In this document: in pieces, positions 1 through 9,188 of the stretch
Layout: each line of letters opens with the position of its first letter
Position numbering within the stretch: the first letter of the stretch is position 1
Origin: Noviherbaspirillum autotrophicum
GTDB lineage: Bacteria; Pseudomonadota; Gammaproteobacteria; Burkholderiales; Burkholderiaceae_D
DNA length: 64,000 nucleotides
NCBI RefSeq assembly: GCF_000818395.1
Contig: NZ_JWJG01000028.1
Span: 2,649,195-2,713,194, forward strand
Reading direction: 5' to 3'
Position numbers and translations under genes: made by a program
The notes under the pieces: generated by a model
Database searches by the model: none
The model's input: only the letters and a program-made list of their open reading frames with translations
Told to the model about the DNA's origin: nothing

Positions 1-486
<486 letters not shown>

Positions 487-500
487 TTTCGGGAGAGATG

Positions 501-953
501 ATGAGCAAACGTATTTTTGTCGCGATCGACGACAGCCCCACGTCGCAAAAGGCGCTCGATGAAGCGGCCCGCATCGCCGGCGCGCTCGGCGCGTCCCTGT
601 GCATCGCCACCGCGATCGACGAAGGCCCGCTGGTCCAGCACGGCATGGGACTCGGTTCCTACATCGACGTCGACCAGATCAAGTCCGAGATGCGCCAGGC
701 CGCCAACGCGCTGCTGCAGCAGGCGGTCGCCCGGGCGGCGGCAGCAGGCTGCCAGGCCGAACAGCTGCTGATCGAGCCGTCGCCGCGCCGCATCGCGGAA
801 ATGATTTCGGACGCGGCAAGCCAGTGGCAGGCCGACCTGATCGTGGTCGGCACCCACGGCCGCCGCGGCGTCGAGCGCATGCTGGTGGGCAGCGTCGCCG
901 AAAACCTGGTGCGCATCGCCACCACGTCCGTGATGCTGGTGCGCGAGAAATAA
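501..953 (+). CDS. Universal stress protein, UspA family
   Basis: A 150-residue single-domain Usp protein. The ATP-binding signature of the family, G-x2-G-x9-G-S, is present near the C-terminus as GTHGRRGVERMLVGS. The N-terminus begins with the typical beta strand IFVAIDDS. The ATG at 501 is preferred over the one at 498 because GGGAG at 491-495 gives it better spacing. Usp proteins are cytoplasmic nucleotide-binding proteins linked to stress and growth arrest. The close position behind the lactate permease suggests one transcription unit. No specific partner can be named. Confidence 0.92.
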   Translation: MSKRIFVAIDDSPTSQKALDEAARIAGALGASLCIATAIDEGPLVQHGMGLGSYIDVDQIKSEMRQAANALLQQAVARAAAAGCQAEQLLIEPSPRRIAEMISDAASQWQADLIVVGTHGRRGVERMLVGSVAENLVRIATTSVMLVREK

Positions 954-966
954 GCGCATCCGTTCC

Positions 967-990
967 GGAGCGGCGCCTGCGCGCCGCTCC
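967..990. other. GC-rich hairpin between convergent genes
   Basis: GGAGCGGCG and CGCCGCTCC form a perfect 9-bp stem with a 6-base loop just after the stress protein gene. No T-tract follows on either strand, so an intrinsic terminator is only possible, not shown. Confidence 0.35.
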
Positions 991-1071
991 CGGCGCAGGC
1001 GGTGCACACGCTGTAAAGCGCGCCGCCTGCGCAACCTGCCGCCGGCAGGTTCCTCCTCAGATCACCTCAGA

Positions 1072-1761
1072 TCAGATCAACCCCGCCCGATCCAGCTCGA
1101 TGGCTTGATCGAGCGTCTTCAGAAATGCCTCGCGCGCCTTGAGCTTGGTCTTCGCGTGCGCTCCCATATTGATTTTTTGCAGCTGCTGCGCCATCGCCAC
1201 GGCCGTCTCCATCAGTTGCTCGGGCGCGACCACCTTGTCGAGGAAACCTGCTTCCAGCGCGGCCTGCGGGGTGAACATTTCGGCGTTGATCACCGAACGC
1301 TGAAACGCCGACTTGCGCAGGCGATCGCGCGCCAGCTCGATGCCGACATGGTGCATGGTCATGCCGATCTGTACTTCGTTCAGACCGATGGTGAACGGAC
1401 CCTCGACGCCGATGCGGTAATCGGCCGACAGCAGCAGGAACGCCCCCTTGGCCACCGCATGGCCGGAACAGGCGACGATGATCGGGAACGGATGGGCCAG
1501 CATGCGGCGCGCCAGAGTCGAGCCGGCGGTCACCAGATTGACGGCGTTTTGCGGACCAGAAGTCATGACCTTGAGATCATAGCCGCCCGACAGAATGCCG
1601 GGCTGGCCGGTGAGGATCACCACCGCGCGGTCTTCCACGGCGCGGTCGAGCGCCTGATTGAGCGCCGCGATGACGTCCGGTGAAATCGCATTCACCTTGC
1701 CGTTGTTCAGGGTCAGCGTGGCGATGCCATCGGCGAGTTGGTAGGAGACGAGTTCGCTCAT
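1072..1761 (-). CDS. Enoyl-CoA hydratase/isomerase family protein
   Basis: A 229-residue crotonase-fold protein starting MSELVSYQLADG, with the family motif LTLNNGKVNAIS near residue 20 and the oxyanion-hole region around SGGYDLKVM. The middle SGHAVAKGAFLLLSADYRIG matches the conserved GxxxGxG-type helix region of crotonases. An upstream in-frame extension is open but the ATG at 1761 has a good ribosome site (AAGGAA) and matches family N-termini. It probably acts on an acyl-CoA substrate in fatty-acid or related catabolism; the exact substrate is unknown. At 229 residues it is slightly shorter than typical hydratases (about 260). Confidence 0.85.
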   Translation of the reverse strand: MSELVSYQLADGIATLTLNNGKVNAISPDVIAALNQALDRAVEDRAVVILTGQPGILSGGYDLKVMTSGPQNAVNLVTAGSTLARRMLAHPFPIIVACSGHAVAKGAFLLLSADYRIGVEGPFTIGLNEVQIGMTMHHVGIELARDRLRKSAFQRSVINAEMFTPQAALEAGFLDKVVAPEQLMETAVAMAQQLQKINMGAHAKTKLKAREAFLKTLDQAIELDRAGLI

Positions 1762-1903
1762 GATGATGTTCCTTGATAGGGATGGGCTGGTTATAAACCG
1801 GCATCGTGCCAAGCCGGCGGGAGATGTCGTGCCGGACATCTTCCAATGAAGCACGGGCATTTGTCCATGGAGGGAGACTTCGAAAATAATTCGGCGCGGC
1901 GCC

Positions 1904-1933
1904 AAAAAAACGCCCGGGGTTCAGGCCCGGGCG
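1904..1933 (-). terminator. Rho-independent terminator of the lipoprotein gene
   Basis: On the minus strand the 8-bp stem CGCCCGGG/CCCGGGCG with a 7-base loop is followed by seven T residues. It lies about 25 bases after the lipoprotein stop codon. Confidence 0.85.
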
Positions 1934-1956
1934 CGCGATTCGTGCGGCGACTCGAT

Positions 1957-3096
1957 TTACTGCGGCGGATACATGCGGATCCACGCATTGCCGTTGATTC
2001 CGGCGCCGCTGACCGGCGGCTGGTCGTTGACCGTAATCGACTGGCCGACCAACTCCTTGCGCTCCAGGGCGGGGGATTCCGCCGTTGCGCCGGCGGCAGG
2101 GCGCACGAGTTCCTGCAGCGACGACAGGGTGAGGTGCATGGCGAAGTGGCCGGCGATGTTTTCCAGCGCGGCGAGCTTGCGGCCGGCTTGCGAGAACCCG
2201 GTTTCCAGGTCCAGCAGCAGGAAAAAGCTGGTGGTGTCGCCATGATTGTCGGGCACGTCCACCATCGGCAGTATGCGCACCGTGCCGGCAGGCGCGGGGA
2301 TGTTTTCCCGCACTTCCACGCCGCTGGCGCTGCGGCCGTAGACATGGATCTGCGCGCCATCCTGGACCTTCACGGACGCCAGCTCGCCATTCTGGTTGGT
2401 CGACAGCTCGACCTTGTCGATCACAAACCGCATGATCTCCGGCACTTCACTGGCGCTAAGGCCGGGGGAATCGGTGCGCTCGGTGAGGTCGATCGCAATG
2501 CGTCCCACCACGGTCTGGTTGCCCACCGCCTGCCCCGCAGCCGTGGGTAGCACATACTTGCTGACCCGGATGCCGAATGCGGCTATCGGCGCCGCCGGCG
2601 CGGCCGCCGGCGGTTGCACGGCGCAGGTTCCATCGTTGGTGCGATTGCAGCCGGCGGCGGCGGCCTGCGCCTCGAGGCCGTCGATGTGCGCCACCGGACT
2701 GCCGGCCGCCACGTCGACGATGCCCCTGTCGCTCTCGAATTCGCTCATGACGACGGGAAGATAGATGATTCGGTTCCTGCGGATGTACAGGATCTGGTTG
2801 GCGACCACTTCCACATAGCCGTTGAGCTTCTGGTCGACTGCAGTCGGCGCGGGCGTGGTGCTGCCCGGACTGGTTGCGGGCGGCTTCTGGGTCGTCGTCG
2901 ATCCCGCAGCCGGAGTGCCGCTATTCGCGGCGGTCGTGCCGCCGGCAGGTTGCGCTCCGCCGCTGGCATTGGTCGAGGTTGCGCCGCCCGTGCTTGCGGC
3001 CGCCGTGGTGCCGGGCGTGTCTCCGCCGCCTCCGCCGCACGATACCAGCAGTGCCGATGTTGCAAGTAGAAACAGGATTCTCTTTTTCTCAAACAT
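1957..3096 (-). CDS. Putative lipoprotein with a low-complexity N-terminal linker, function unknown
   Basis: The protein begins MFEKKRILFLLATSALLVSC, a lipoprotein signal peptide with lipobox LVSC. A poly-Gly run and a linker of about 70 residues rich in Ala, Gly, Thr, Ser and Pro come next. A folded part follows (from about LNGYVEVVANQILYIRRN) that I cannot assign to a family. The first ATG of the frame (3105) would put the AAGG site directly against the start, so the second ATG, three codons later, is preferred (379 residues). The long flexible linker suggests a surface or periplasmic domain held away from the membrane. It may follow the glycan locus upstream, 179 bases away. Confidence 0.7.
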   Translation of the reverse strand: MFEKKRILFLLATSALLVSCGGGGGDTPGTTAAASTGGATSTNASGGAQPAGGTTAANSGTPAAGSTTTQKPPATSPGSTTPAPTAVDQKLNGYVEVVANQILYIRRNRIIYLPVVMSEFESDRGIVDVAAGSPVAHIDGLEAQAAAAGCNRTNDGTCAVQPPAAAPAAPIAAFGIRVSKYVLPTAAGQAVGNQTVVGRIAIDLTERTDSPGLSASEVPEIMRFVIDKVELSTNQNGELASVKVQDGAQIHVYGRSASGVEVRENIPAPAGTVRILPMVDVPDNHGDTTSFFLLLDLETGFSQAGRKLAALENIAGHFAMHLTLSSLQELVRPAAGATAESPALERKELVGQSITVNDQPPVSGAGINGNAWIRMYPPQ

Positions 3097-3274
3097 GTTG
3101 GCCATCCTTGCTTGCTAGGTTAAAAAAGTTCCAACAGCTCCTTGAAAGCCGGTCCAGCGGCGGGTTTTACAGGCGTCGCGAGCGGTGTGGAGACGGTGGG
3201 GAGCGCGCATACGAGCGATGCGCCGAGCACCGCACACGCCGTGCCGAACCGCGCAGCAGCCTGTAAAACACGCC

Positions 3275-4423
3275 CTAATCAGTCGCTCCTTTCGATCGTT
3301 TTGCCCTGCGCAGGAAATCCACCGCCCTGGCCAGCAGCCGATAGCCCCGTCCCTCCTTGTGTTCGAGGTCATGCAGCAGCCATTGCTTGGCCAGCCAGAT
3401 GCGACCCTTGGCTTCCTTGCGCGCGATATGGGCAAGGCTGGCCAGCGCCGCGACGCGGCTGCGGTAGACATCGAGATGGAGGATGTCGCGCCGCTCCGCC
3501 AGCAGGCGGTACTTGTAGCCGTAACGCCCCTGCAGCAGGTGAAAGCGCTTTCCGCCGCGCGCGATGCCTTCGCAAATGGTGTGGTAGTAGCAGAGGATGC
3601 CGAGGCTGTAGTCGTTGTATTGCGGATGGTGGGCAATGACATGCATGAAGTAGCTGTCGCCGATCCGGAAGCCGATCGCGCCGGCGCACACCTTGCCGTC
3701 GATGCGTGCCAGGCCGACTATGCCGCTGGTTTTGGCGAAGGCGGCGATCCAGTCGATCTCGGTGTCGTCGAAGCGCGGAACGATGTTCTTGCTCTTCATG
3801 CGCATGCAGCTCAGGGCGATGATGTCGCGCACATCCTGTTCGCTGATGTCGCGCTCCAGATAGAGTTCGTAGCGGTAGGAGGGAAATGCCTTGCTCAAGG
3901 CGCTCGAATAGCGCTTGATGTTCCTGCGCATGTTCTTGCCGACGGCGTTCTCGTAATCCTTGACGCTCGGCGGCAGCGGCACCACCATGTCTTCGCTGCA
4001 CACCATGGCGTGCCGGGGCAGGGCGAGCGTGTCGACGTTCGCATGCAGCTTCGGGAAGGTGACGCGCTTGACGCCGGGGTAGCGGCTGAACATGTGGCGG
4101 CAAAAGCGTTCGATTTCCGCCGCGTCCAGCGTCAGGTATTCGCTGACCACGGTCACCTCGTCGCGCGTGCGCCGGTAGGGAAGGACGGCGATGGCGTGGC
4201 CGTCGGAGCTGGCGACATAGCAGCTTGCCGCAGCCATCGCGCTTGCCGCCTCGAAGTAGCGCGGCGAACAGTAGAGATGCCCGTACAGGCGGTCTATTTC
4301 GGCGGCGGCAAAGGCCGGCACCTCGTTTTCATGGCAGTCGATCTGCACCTGCTCCACCCGCAGCGAATGCTCGTTGCGCGGCGGGCGGCGGGACAGCGGA
4401 AGCGTCGAGCCGGCGGTTTTCAT
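3275..4423 (-). CDS. GNAT-like acyltransferase (BioF2/CelD-like), second of a tandem pair
   Basis: A 382-residue protein paralogous to its upstream neighbour. Shared landmarks include LPPSVKDYENAVGKNMRRNIKRY, the acidic helix before IIALSCMRMKSK, and a GAIGFRIGDSYFMHVIAHHPQYNDYSLGILCYY-type core (quoted here as landmarks around residues 175-290). This arrangement is typical of GNAT_acetyltr/BioF2-like domains, found near polysaccharide and lipid modification genes. The ATG at 4423 overlaps the stop of the upstream gene (ATGA), which indicates translational coupling; an upstream in-frame ATG is ignored for that reason. The likely role is acyl transfer to a sugar or amino group, by inference only. 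Confidence 0.72.
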   Translation of the reverse strand: MKTAGSTLPLSRRPPRNEHSLRVEQVQIDCHENEVPAFAAAEIDRLYGHLYCSPRYFEAASAMAAASCYVASSDGHAIAVLPYRRTRDEVTVVSEYLTLDAAEIERFCRHMFSRYPGVKRVTFPKLHANVDTLALPRHAMVCSEDMVVPLPPSVKDYENAVGKNMRRNIKRYSSALSKAFPSYRYELYLERDISEQDVRDIIALSCMRMKSKNIVPRFDDTEIDWIAAFAKTSGIVGLARIDGKVCAGAIGFRIGDSYFMHVIAHHPQYNDYSLGILCYYHTICEGIARGGKRFHLLQGRYGYKYRLLAERRDILHLDVYRSRVAALASLAHIARKEAKGRIWLAKQWLLHDLEHKEGRGYRLLARAVDFLRRAKRSKGATD

Positions 4424-5625
4424 AGTTCTCCTGAAGATTGCGAATTGCGGGTTTCTCCCCACGCCGGCGGCTCTTTCGCGGCCACGCCGGTCCCGGCCGC
4501 AGCCATGGCATGACTACCCGCCGGACGATGCTGCATCCTGAAGCGATCGAGCGAGCGCTTGACCTTCTTGAGCCCGTTGAGGCAGTGATACGCAGCCCGG
4601 TGGAGCCTGCTGGAGTCATCCAATCTTCTTGCCCGGAGCTCCATCCAGTTCTTCACCTCGTACATCCGCCCGCGCCAGACGTGCCGGACGGCGGCCGCGC
4701 CGTTGAGGAGCAGGTGAAGGCGCGAACGGTAGACCAGCAGGTGGCTGAGGTCGCGCTGCACGCCGAGCAGGCGGAACTTGTATTCGTAGCATCCCCACAG
4801 GAAGTGGTATTCGGCGGCCTTGCGCGCGATGCATTCGCAGATGGTGAGATAGCAGCACAGCGTACCCAACCCGTAATCGTCGTAGTCGGGTGCGTGGGCG
4901 ATGACTTGCAAGAAGTAGTTGTCAGCGACGCGGTAATTGATCGTTCCGGCGCACACCTTGCCGTCGATCGTCATGACGGTCACCAGTCCGCAGCGGCGCA
5001 CCATCTGCAGGATGCGGTCGGCCTCGGCGTCATCGATGTACGAGTCCTTGTACTTGCCGGCCATTCTGGCGCGGTTGAGCTCGATGATGGCGCGCACGTC
5101 CGCCTCGCTGGCGGCGTCGCCTTCGCGGGTCGTCCACGACACCGACGGCAGGCAGCGCTTGAGCTTGTTGAAGTAGCGCTTGATGTAGGTGCGCGTCGAC
5201 TTGCCCAGCCGGGCCTGATATTGCTCTTCGCTGGATGGCAGCGTCAGCACGATGTCCTGCGTGCACTTGGCGCCCAGGAAGGGATAACGCAGCGCCGCCG
5301 GCATATTGTCGATGACCGGGAACGAGATCACGCCGGTGGACGGGAAGCGGGCAAAGATGTGGCGCGCGAACGCGTCGATCACATCGGGCGGGAACGTGCA
5401 CTGCTCGTTGATGACGCACACCCGCTTGCCGTCGAAGCGATACAGCACCACCGCGATGATCTCCGCGCCCTGCCGCAGCACGCAGGTATGCGTGCCGGCA
5501 CCGAGATTGCCATACACCGCGTGATACGCCGGCGATGAATGCAGATGGCGGTAGAGGCGGTTCAGCGGTTCGTGCACGAACTGCGGCACCGCATCGTTAT
5601 ACATCGAGACATCGATGCCTTGCAT
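4420..5625 (-). CDS. GNAT-like acyltransferase (BioF2/CelD-like), first of a tandem pair
   Basis: A 401-residue protein with the same fold as the next gene: LPSSEEQYQARLGKSTRTYI, VRAIIELNRARMAGKYKDSY, and a GTINYRVADNYFLQVIAH core. The ATG at 5625 has a strong GGAGG site about 9 bases upstream, better than the longer in-frame start at 5676. The family transfers acyl or aminoacyl groups and is often encoded with exopolysaccharide or cell-envelope loci. The pair differ along their whole length, so the duplication is old and the two enzymes may modify different positions or act as a heterodimer. The acceptor is unknown. Confidence 0.72.
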   Translation of the reverse strand: MQGIDVSMYNDAVPQFVHEPLNRLYRHLHSSPAYHAVYGNLGAGTHTCVLRQGAEIIAVVLYRFDGKRVCVINEQCTFPPDVIDAFARHIFARFPSTGVISFPVIDNMPAALRYPFLGAKCTQDIVLTLPSSEEQYQARLGKSTRTYIKRYFNKLKRCLPSVSWTTREGDAASEADVRAIIELNRARMAGKYKDSYIDDAEADRILQMVRRCGLVTVMTIDGKVCAGTINYRVADNYFLQVIAHAPDYDDYGLGTLCCYLTICECIARKAAEYHFLWGCYEYKFRLLGVQRDLSHLLVYRSRLHLLLNGAAAVRHVWRGRMYEVKNWMELRARRLDDSSRLHRAAYHCLNGLKKVKRSLDRFRMQHRPAGSHAMAAAGTGVAAKEPPAWGETRNSQSSGEL

Positions 5626-5646
5626 GAGCGTGATCCTCCAATCGTG

Positions 5647-5672
5647 TTCGCGCCTGCCGCAACAGGCGCGAA
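5647..5672 (-). promoter_or_regulatory. Perfect hairpin just upstream of the acyltransferase pair
   Basis: TTCGCGCCTG and CAGGCGCGAA form a 10-bp stem with a 6-base loop, 22 bases before the start codon of the first acyltransferase gene. There is no T-tract in the direction of transcription. It could be a 5' leader structure, an mRNA processing or stabilising element, or an imperfect terminator of the fucosyltransferase transcript. Within the whole gap 5626-5904 nothing else was recognised. Confidence 0.5.
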
Positions 5673-5904
5673 TCAAGCAATAAGCGACGGGCTGTTATGG
5701 AATTCAAAGGGCAAACGACTGCGTCGAGAAACTCGCCGCCGGCGTTCATCGTTGTTCTCATCTTTGTTCATGCAAGCGCTTAGCTCTATCCCAAGCCGCT
5801 GCTTTTTTGCGGACCATCAAACAGGCAAATGGCGCGACACGAAGCGTAAATAGACGACGTTCAAAGCAACATGGAAGAACTTGCGCGACATTGACATGCC
5901 ACCC

Positions 5905-6894
5905 TCAGGAATCGATGACGTTCCAGTCCGCGGGGAAGAAGTGCTCCGGGTGATTCAGGTGATCGAGCGCATTCATGCGCCGCGTGCGCAGCACTATCTT
6001 GTCCGGATTCCTGTTGAGGTAGGCGCCCCACCAGCTGAAGGAACTGAAGCCCGTGGTGATGTTGTGCCTGCAGCGACTCATCAGGTGCAAGTCTTCGTAG
6101 CCGGCATCGGGTCCGTTATGGTCCACGTAGACGATCTTGCCGGGCAGGCTGAGGTTGGCTTTCACCCACGGCATGTCGTCGGAAAAAACGAAGAAGCAGG
6201 GATCGGCAAGCCGCTCGCGCATGTAGGTTGTCGCATTGCGGTAATAGCTTTCCGTGACCACGCCCTCGTACCAGCTGCGGTATTCGGGGTTGGTGACGAC
6301 GTCGCCGCGCCGGATATGCAGGCTCACCGACTGGCAGGCCGCGATACGTTCCTCCACTGCCTTGCTCTGCGCGGAAAGCGGCACCTTCAGAGTCAGCTCC
6401 TGCTGGATCAGCTCCCGGATCGGATCGAAGTATTTATACGAAAAGAAGCAGCCGCGCAGGATGGTGTCGTCCGCCAGATCCATGAAATGCGGCTTGTAGC
6501 CCCAGTCGCCGCGCTCTTCCTTGAAAAAGCGCTTCTCGTTGCCGGACAGCTTGAGCAGCAGGCGCGCCGGATCGATGCCGTTGTCGCGCAGGCGCCTTGC
6601 CGCATTGCGCAGCAGGTCGTTTTCGCGCAGGCGGACCTTGAGCGCGCTATACAGGCCCAGCCCCGACACCACAGCCTTGCCGCCCGGTTCCGACAAGCCA
6701 GGGTACTGCGCCGCGATATGGAATTTATCCAGCTGAAACGAATGACCGACGTACTGCCCATGGTCGACGCCGTTGCGGCAATCGGTATCGACGTCGAGAT
6801 ACAGGCTGGTGTTGTGCTTGTGCGCGAGCGCGCGCGCGGCCGCGTACATGAAGAGCTGGTTGCCCAGCCCGCTGTGGATCTGCACGACGATCAT
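5905..6894 (-). CDS. Alpha-1,2-fucosyltransferase-like glycosyltransferase (GT11)
   Basis: A 329-residue GT11 protein. The N-terminus MIVVQIHSGLGNQLFMYAAA is the family hallmark, with the donor-binding motif HIRRGD in the middle and a C-terminal motif around TTGFSSFSWWGAYL. GT11 enzymes transfer fucose (or a related deoxy sugar) from a GDP-sugar to a galactose-like acceptor. A longer in-frame start exists but the ATG at 6894 begins exactly at the conserved N-terminus. The preceding ABC exporter gene ends 49 bases upstream on the same strand, so sugar addition and export are probably linked. No nucleotide-sugar synthesis genes are present here. Confidence 0.88.
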   Translation of the reverse strand: MIVVQIHSGLGNQLFMYAAARALAHKHNTSLYLDVDTDCRNGVDHGQYVGHSFQLDKFHIAAQYPGLSEPGGKAVVSGLGLYSALKVRLRENDLLRNAARRLRDNGIDPARLLLKLSGNEKRFFKEERGDWGYKPHFMDLADDTILRGCFFSYKYFDPIRELIQQELTLKVPLSAQSKAVEERIAACQSVSLHIRRGDVVTNPEYRSWYEGVVTESYYRNATTYMRERLADPCFFVFSDDMPWVKANLSLPGKIVYVDHNGPDAGYEDLHLMSRCRHNITTGFSSFSWWGAYLNRNPDKIVLRTRRMNALDHLNHPEHFFPADWNVIDS

Positions 6895-6943
6895 GATGGC
6901 TCCCTCTGCTGCGACGATTGTTCTGGCTTGCCGGGCGCCGCGG

Positions 6944-8740
6944 TCAGCCGGCGGCGTTGGCGACCAGGTCCTCGTACCGGCTCTGCGACACGATGCGCCC
7001 CTTGTTGAGGCGATAGATCGCATCGCATCCACGCAACGTGCCGATGCGGTGCGCGATCATGACGATGGTGAGCTCGCGTCCCAGGTTTTCGATGGCCTGC
7101 ATGACCGCCTCTTCGGTGTCGGCATCGAGCGCGCTGGTGGCTTCGTCGAACACGAGCACGGTGGCCTTCTTGTAGAGCGCGCGCGCAATCGCAATGCGCT
7201 GGCGCTGGCCGCCCGACAGGCGCACGCCGCGCTCGCCGACCGTGGTCGCATAGCCGTCTGCGGTCGACTCGATGAATTCCGCGATCTGCGCCTGCCGCGC
7301 CGCCTCGCGCACCCGGGCCGGATCAATGTCCTCGGACGGCATGCCGAACGCGATGTTTTCCGCGAAGGAGGCGTCGGTCAGGAAGATCATCTGCGGCACG
7401 TAGGCGATGTTGCGCTGCCAGGCCAGGCGCGCATCCTCGTCCAGCACGACATCGTCGACCAGGATGCGGCCGGCGGTCGGGCACAGCAGCCCCAGCAGCA
7501 AGTCCATCGCCGTCGTCTTGCCGCTGCCGGTCGCGCCGACGAAGCCGATGCGCGCCCCCTTCGGGATGACGAGGTTGAAGTCGCGCAGCACCAGCGGAGT
7601 GTGCGGCTGGTAGCGGAACGACACGCTGTCGAAGCGGATCGCGCTGCAAAACGGCAGGGCCGGCAGCGCCGCCTTCCTGGCGGGCGCCGCGGACCGGGTG
7701 GAACGCGGCAGCGGACGCTCGAGAAAGCTTGTCACGTCGGACACGACGTCGAGGTTGCCGGATATGTATACCCAGCCCTGGTAGGTTTGCTGCAACAGCG
7801 GCATCAGGCGCTGCGCGCCCAGCGCGAGCGCGCCGAGCGTGGGAATGGTGGCGGCGATGCTGCCCCGGGACTCGGTGATGTAGTAGCCGAGCAGCGCGAT
7901 GAGGATGATGCCCAGTGCCTCGACCATGATGCGCGAGCTCGGGCCGCCGATGATGGCCGTGCTGGCCTGCGCCAGCCGCATCGTCTTTTCGGTGTCGTGA
8001 AAGCGCCGGGTATAGAACTCCTGGGTGTGGTCCAGCAGCACGTCGCGTATGCCGCCCAATCCTTCCTGGATCGATTGCACCCGCTTGCCGTAGGCGCGGT
8101 TGACCACCTGGCTGTTGCGGGCCAGGCGGCGCCGCGTGAAGATGGACATCAGCGCGTAGATGGAGCCGAATCCGAGCAGCGCGATGCCCGCGATCACCGG
8201 GTCGATCAGCAGGAGCGTCACGGTGATGAACAGCGCCATCAGGGAACAGCTGCAGATGATCAGCATGCTGGAGATGACGAACACCACGTTATCCATCTTG
8301 TCGATGGCGCCGACGGTTTCGCTGCTGTTGCGCGCGACGTGGAAATCGTACGGCTGGTAGAGCGTGCGCCGGTACACCTCGGTGCCGAGCTCGTAGCCGA
8401 GGATGTAGTTCAGCCGCGTGGCCGCGTAGATGACGGCAAAGCGAATCGCCCCCGCGATCACTACCGCCAGAGCGAAGATGACGGTCAGGCGCAGGCGCAG
8501 CTCGGCCGCGCTGTCCGCATTCAGGGTTTGCACGATGCGGGCCACGAACGGCCTTTGCATGGCCGCCACCGGGTCGGCAAGAATGGCGAGAAACGGGACC
8601 AGCGTGGCAAGGCTGACCATCTCGGCCACCGCACACACCAGCATCAGGAACAACAGGGGCGGCAACTGCCGGCGACGCCGGGGGGGCAGGCAAGCGAGGA
8701 ACCGGCTCAGGCGTTGCACCGTCCCGCGATACTGTTTCAT
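6944..8740 (-). CDS. ABC transporter, fused permease and ATPase (MsbA/PglK-type exporter)
   Basis: A 598-residue half-transporter. Residues about 20-330 hold some six membrane helices. The nucleotide-binding domain follows with Walker A GATGSGKTTA, signature LSGGQRQRIAIARAL, and Walker B VLVFDEATSALDAD, then a switch histidine in IVMIAHR. Such exporters work as homodimers and flip lipids, lipid-linked oligosaccharides or peptides across the inner membrane. The ATG at 8740 has a GGAG site; the longer frame upstream is unlikely. With the GT11 enzyme and two acyltransferases downstream, a role in flipping a glycolipid or oligosaccharide is the best guess. Confidence 0.88.
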   Translation of the reverse strand: MKQYRGTVQRLSRFLACLPPRRRRQLPPLLFLMLVCAVAEMVSLATLVPFLAILADPVAAMQRPFVARIVQTLNADSAAELRLRLTVIFALAVVIAGAIRFAVIYAATRLNYILGYELGTEVYRRTLYQPYDFHVARNSSETVGAIDKMDNVVFVISSMLIICSCSLMALFITVTLLLIDPVIAGIALLGFGSIYALMSIFTRRRLARNSQVVNRAYGKRVQSIQEGLGGIRDVLLDHTQEFYTRRFHDTEKTMRLAQASTAIIGGPSSRIMVEALGIILIALLGYYITESRGSIAATIPTLGALALGAQRLMPLLQQTYQGWVYISGNLDVVSDVTSFLERPLPRSTRSAAPARKAALPALPFCSAIRFDSVSFRYQPHTPLVLRDFNLVIPKGARIGFVGATGSGKTTAMDLLLGLLCPTAGRILVDDVVLDEDARLAWQRNIAYVPQMIFLTDASFAENIAFGMPSEDIDPARVREAARQAQIAEFIESTADGYATTVGERGVRLSGGQRQRIAIARALYKKATVLVFDEATSALDADTEEAVMQAIENLGRELTIVMIAHRIGTLRGCDAIYRLNKGRIVSQSRYEDLVANAAG

Positions 8741-9095
8741 AGAATCTCCGCTGCACAGCTGCGGTATTGGCCGCAGCCCGTGAATTGCTGAAAAAGCCGA
8801 CGCGAGGTCTGAGTGGAGATGCTGCCGACACCGTCCCCGGCTCCAATTGCGACGGATCAAAATTTCTCGCGCTTGCCGGCGCCGGCAGTGCCGGGGTTTG
8901 ATGCATCGCGGATGTCATGCGTGCCAATGTCGCGTGATCGCCATGTCGCCAAGGGAATTGCCCGGCGTTGAAACAGGCATGCGCGCCGCACCTTTCCAGT
9001 GCAAACGCATCGCGGCGGTGCCCGCAGGTAAGGCGCACCATCCCACTTTGAGGCGCATTCCATGCCGCCGCGCGCGCATTGCGCCCGAATCCGCT

Positions 9096-9111
9096 TGGCA
9101 CACCGATTGCT
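9096..9111 (+). promoter_or_regulatory. Sigma-54 promoter of the nirBDC operon
   Basis: TGGCAC-N5-TTGCT matches the RpoN consensus, with the invariant GG and GC separated by exactly 10 bases. Transcription would start near 9122, about 65 bases before nirB. It lies in the 448-base gap 8741-9188 between the divergent ABC exporter gene and nirB. I searched the rest of that gap for a clear NtrC enhancer dyad and found none convincing. Confidence 0.75.
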
Positions 9112-9188
9112 AAAGTTGGAACAGAGCAATCACGCTGTACACGACAGGGAGCCCAGCGCCGGGTTCCTCCAGACAATGGAGTCTCATC

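Noticed and set aside
6773-8791. Long plus-strand frame (672 codons) opposite the ABC exporter gene
   Set aside because: Mirror of a conserved coding region in GC-rich DNA; no ribosome site or recognisable domain.
9000-9060. Possible NtrC enhancer (GGTGC ... GCACC) upstream of the sigma-54 promoter
   Set aside because: The half-sites have the wrong polarity and spacing for the NtrC consensus.
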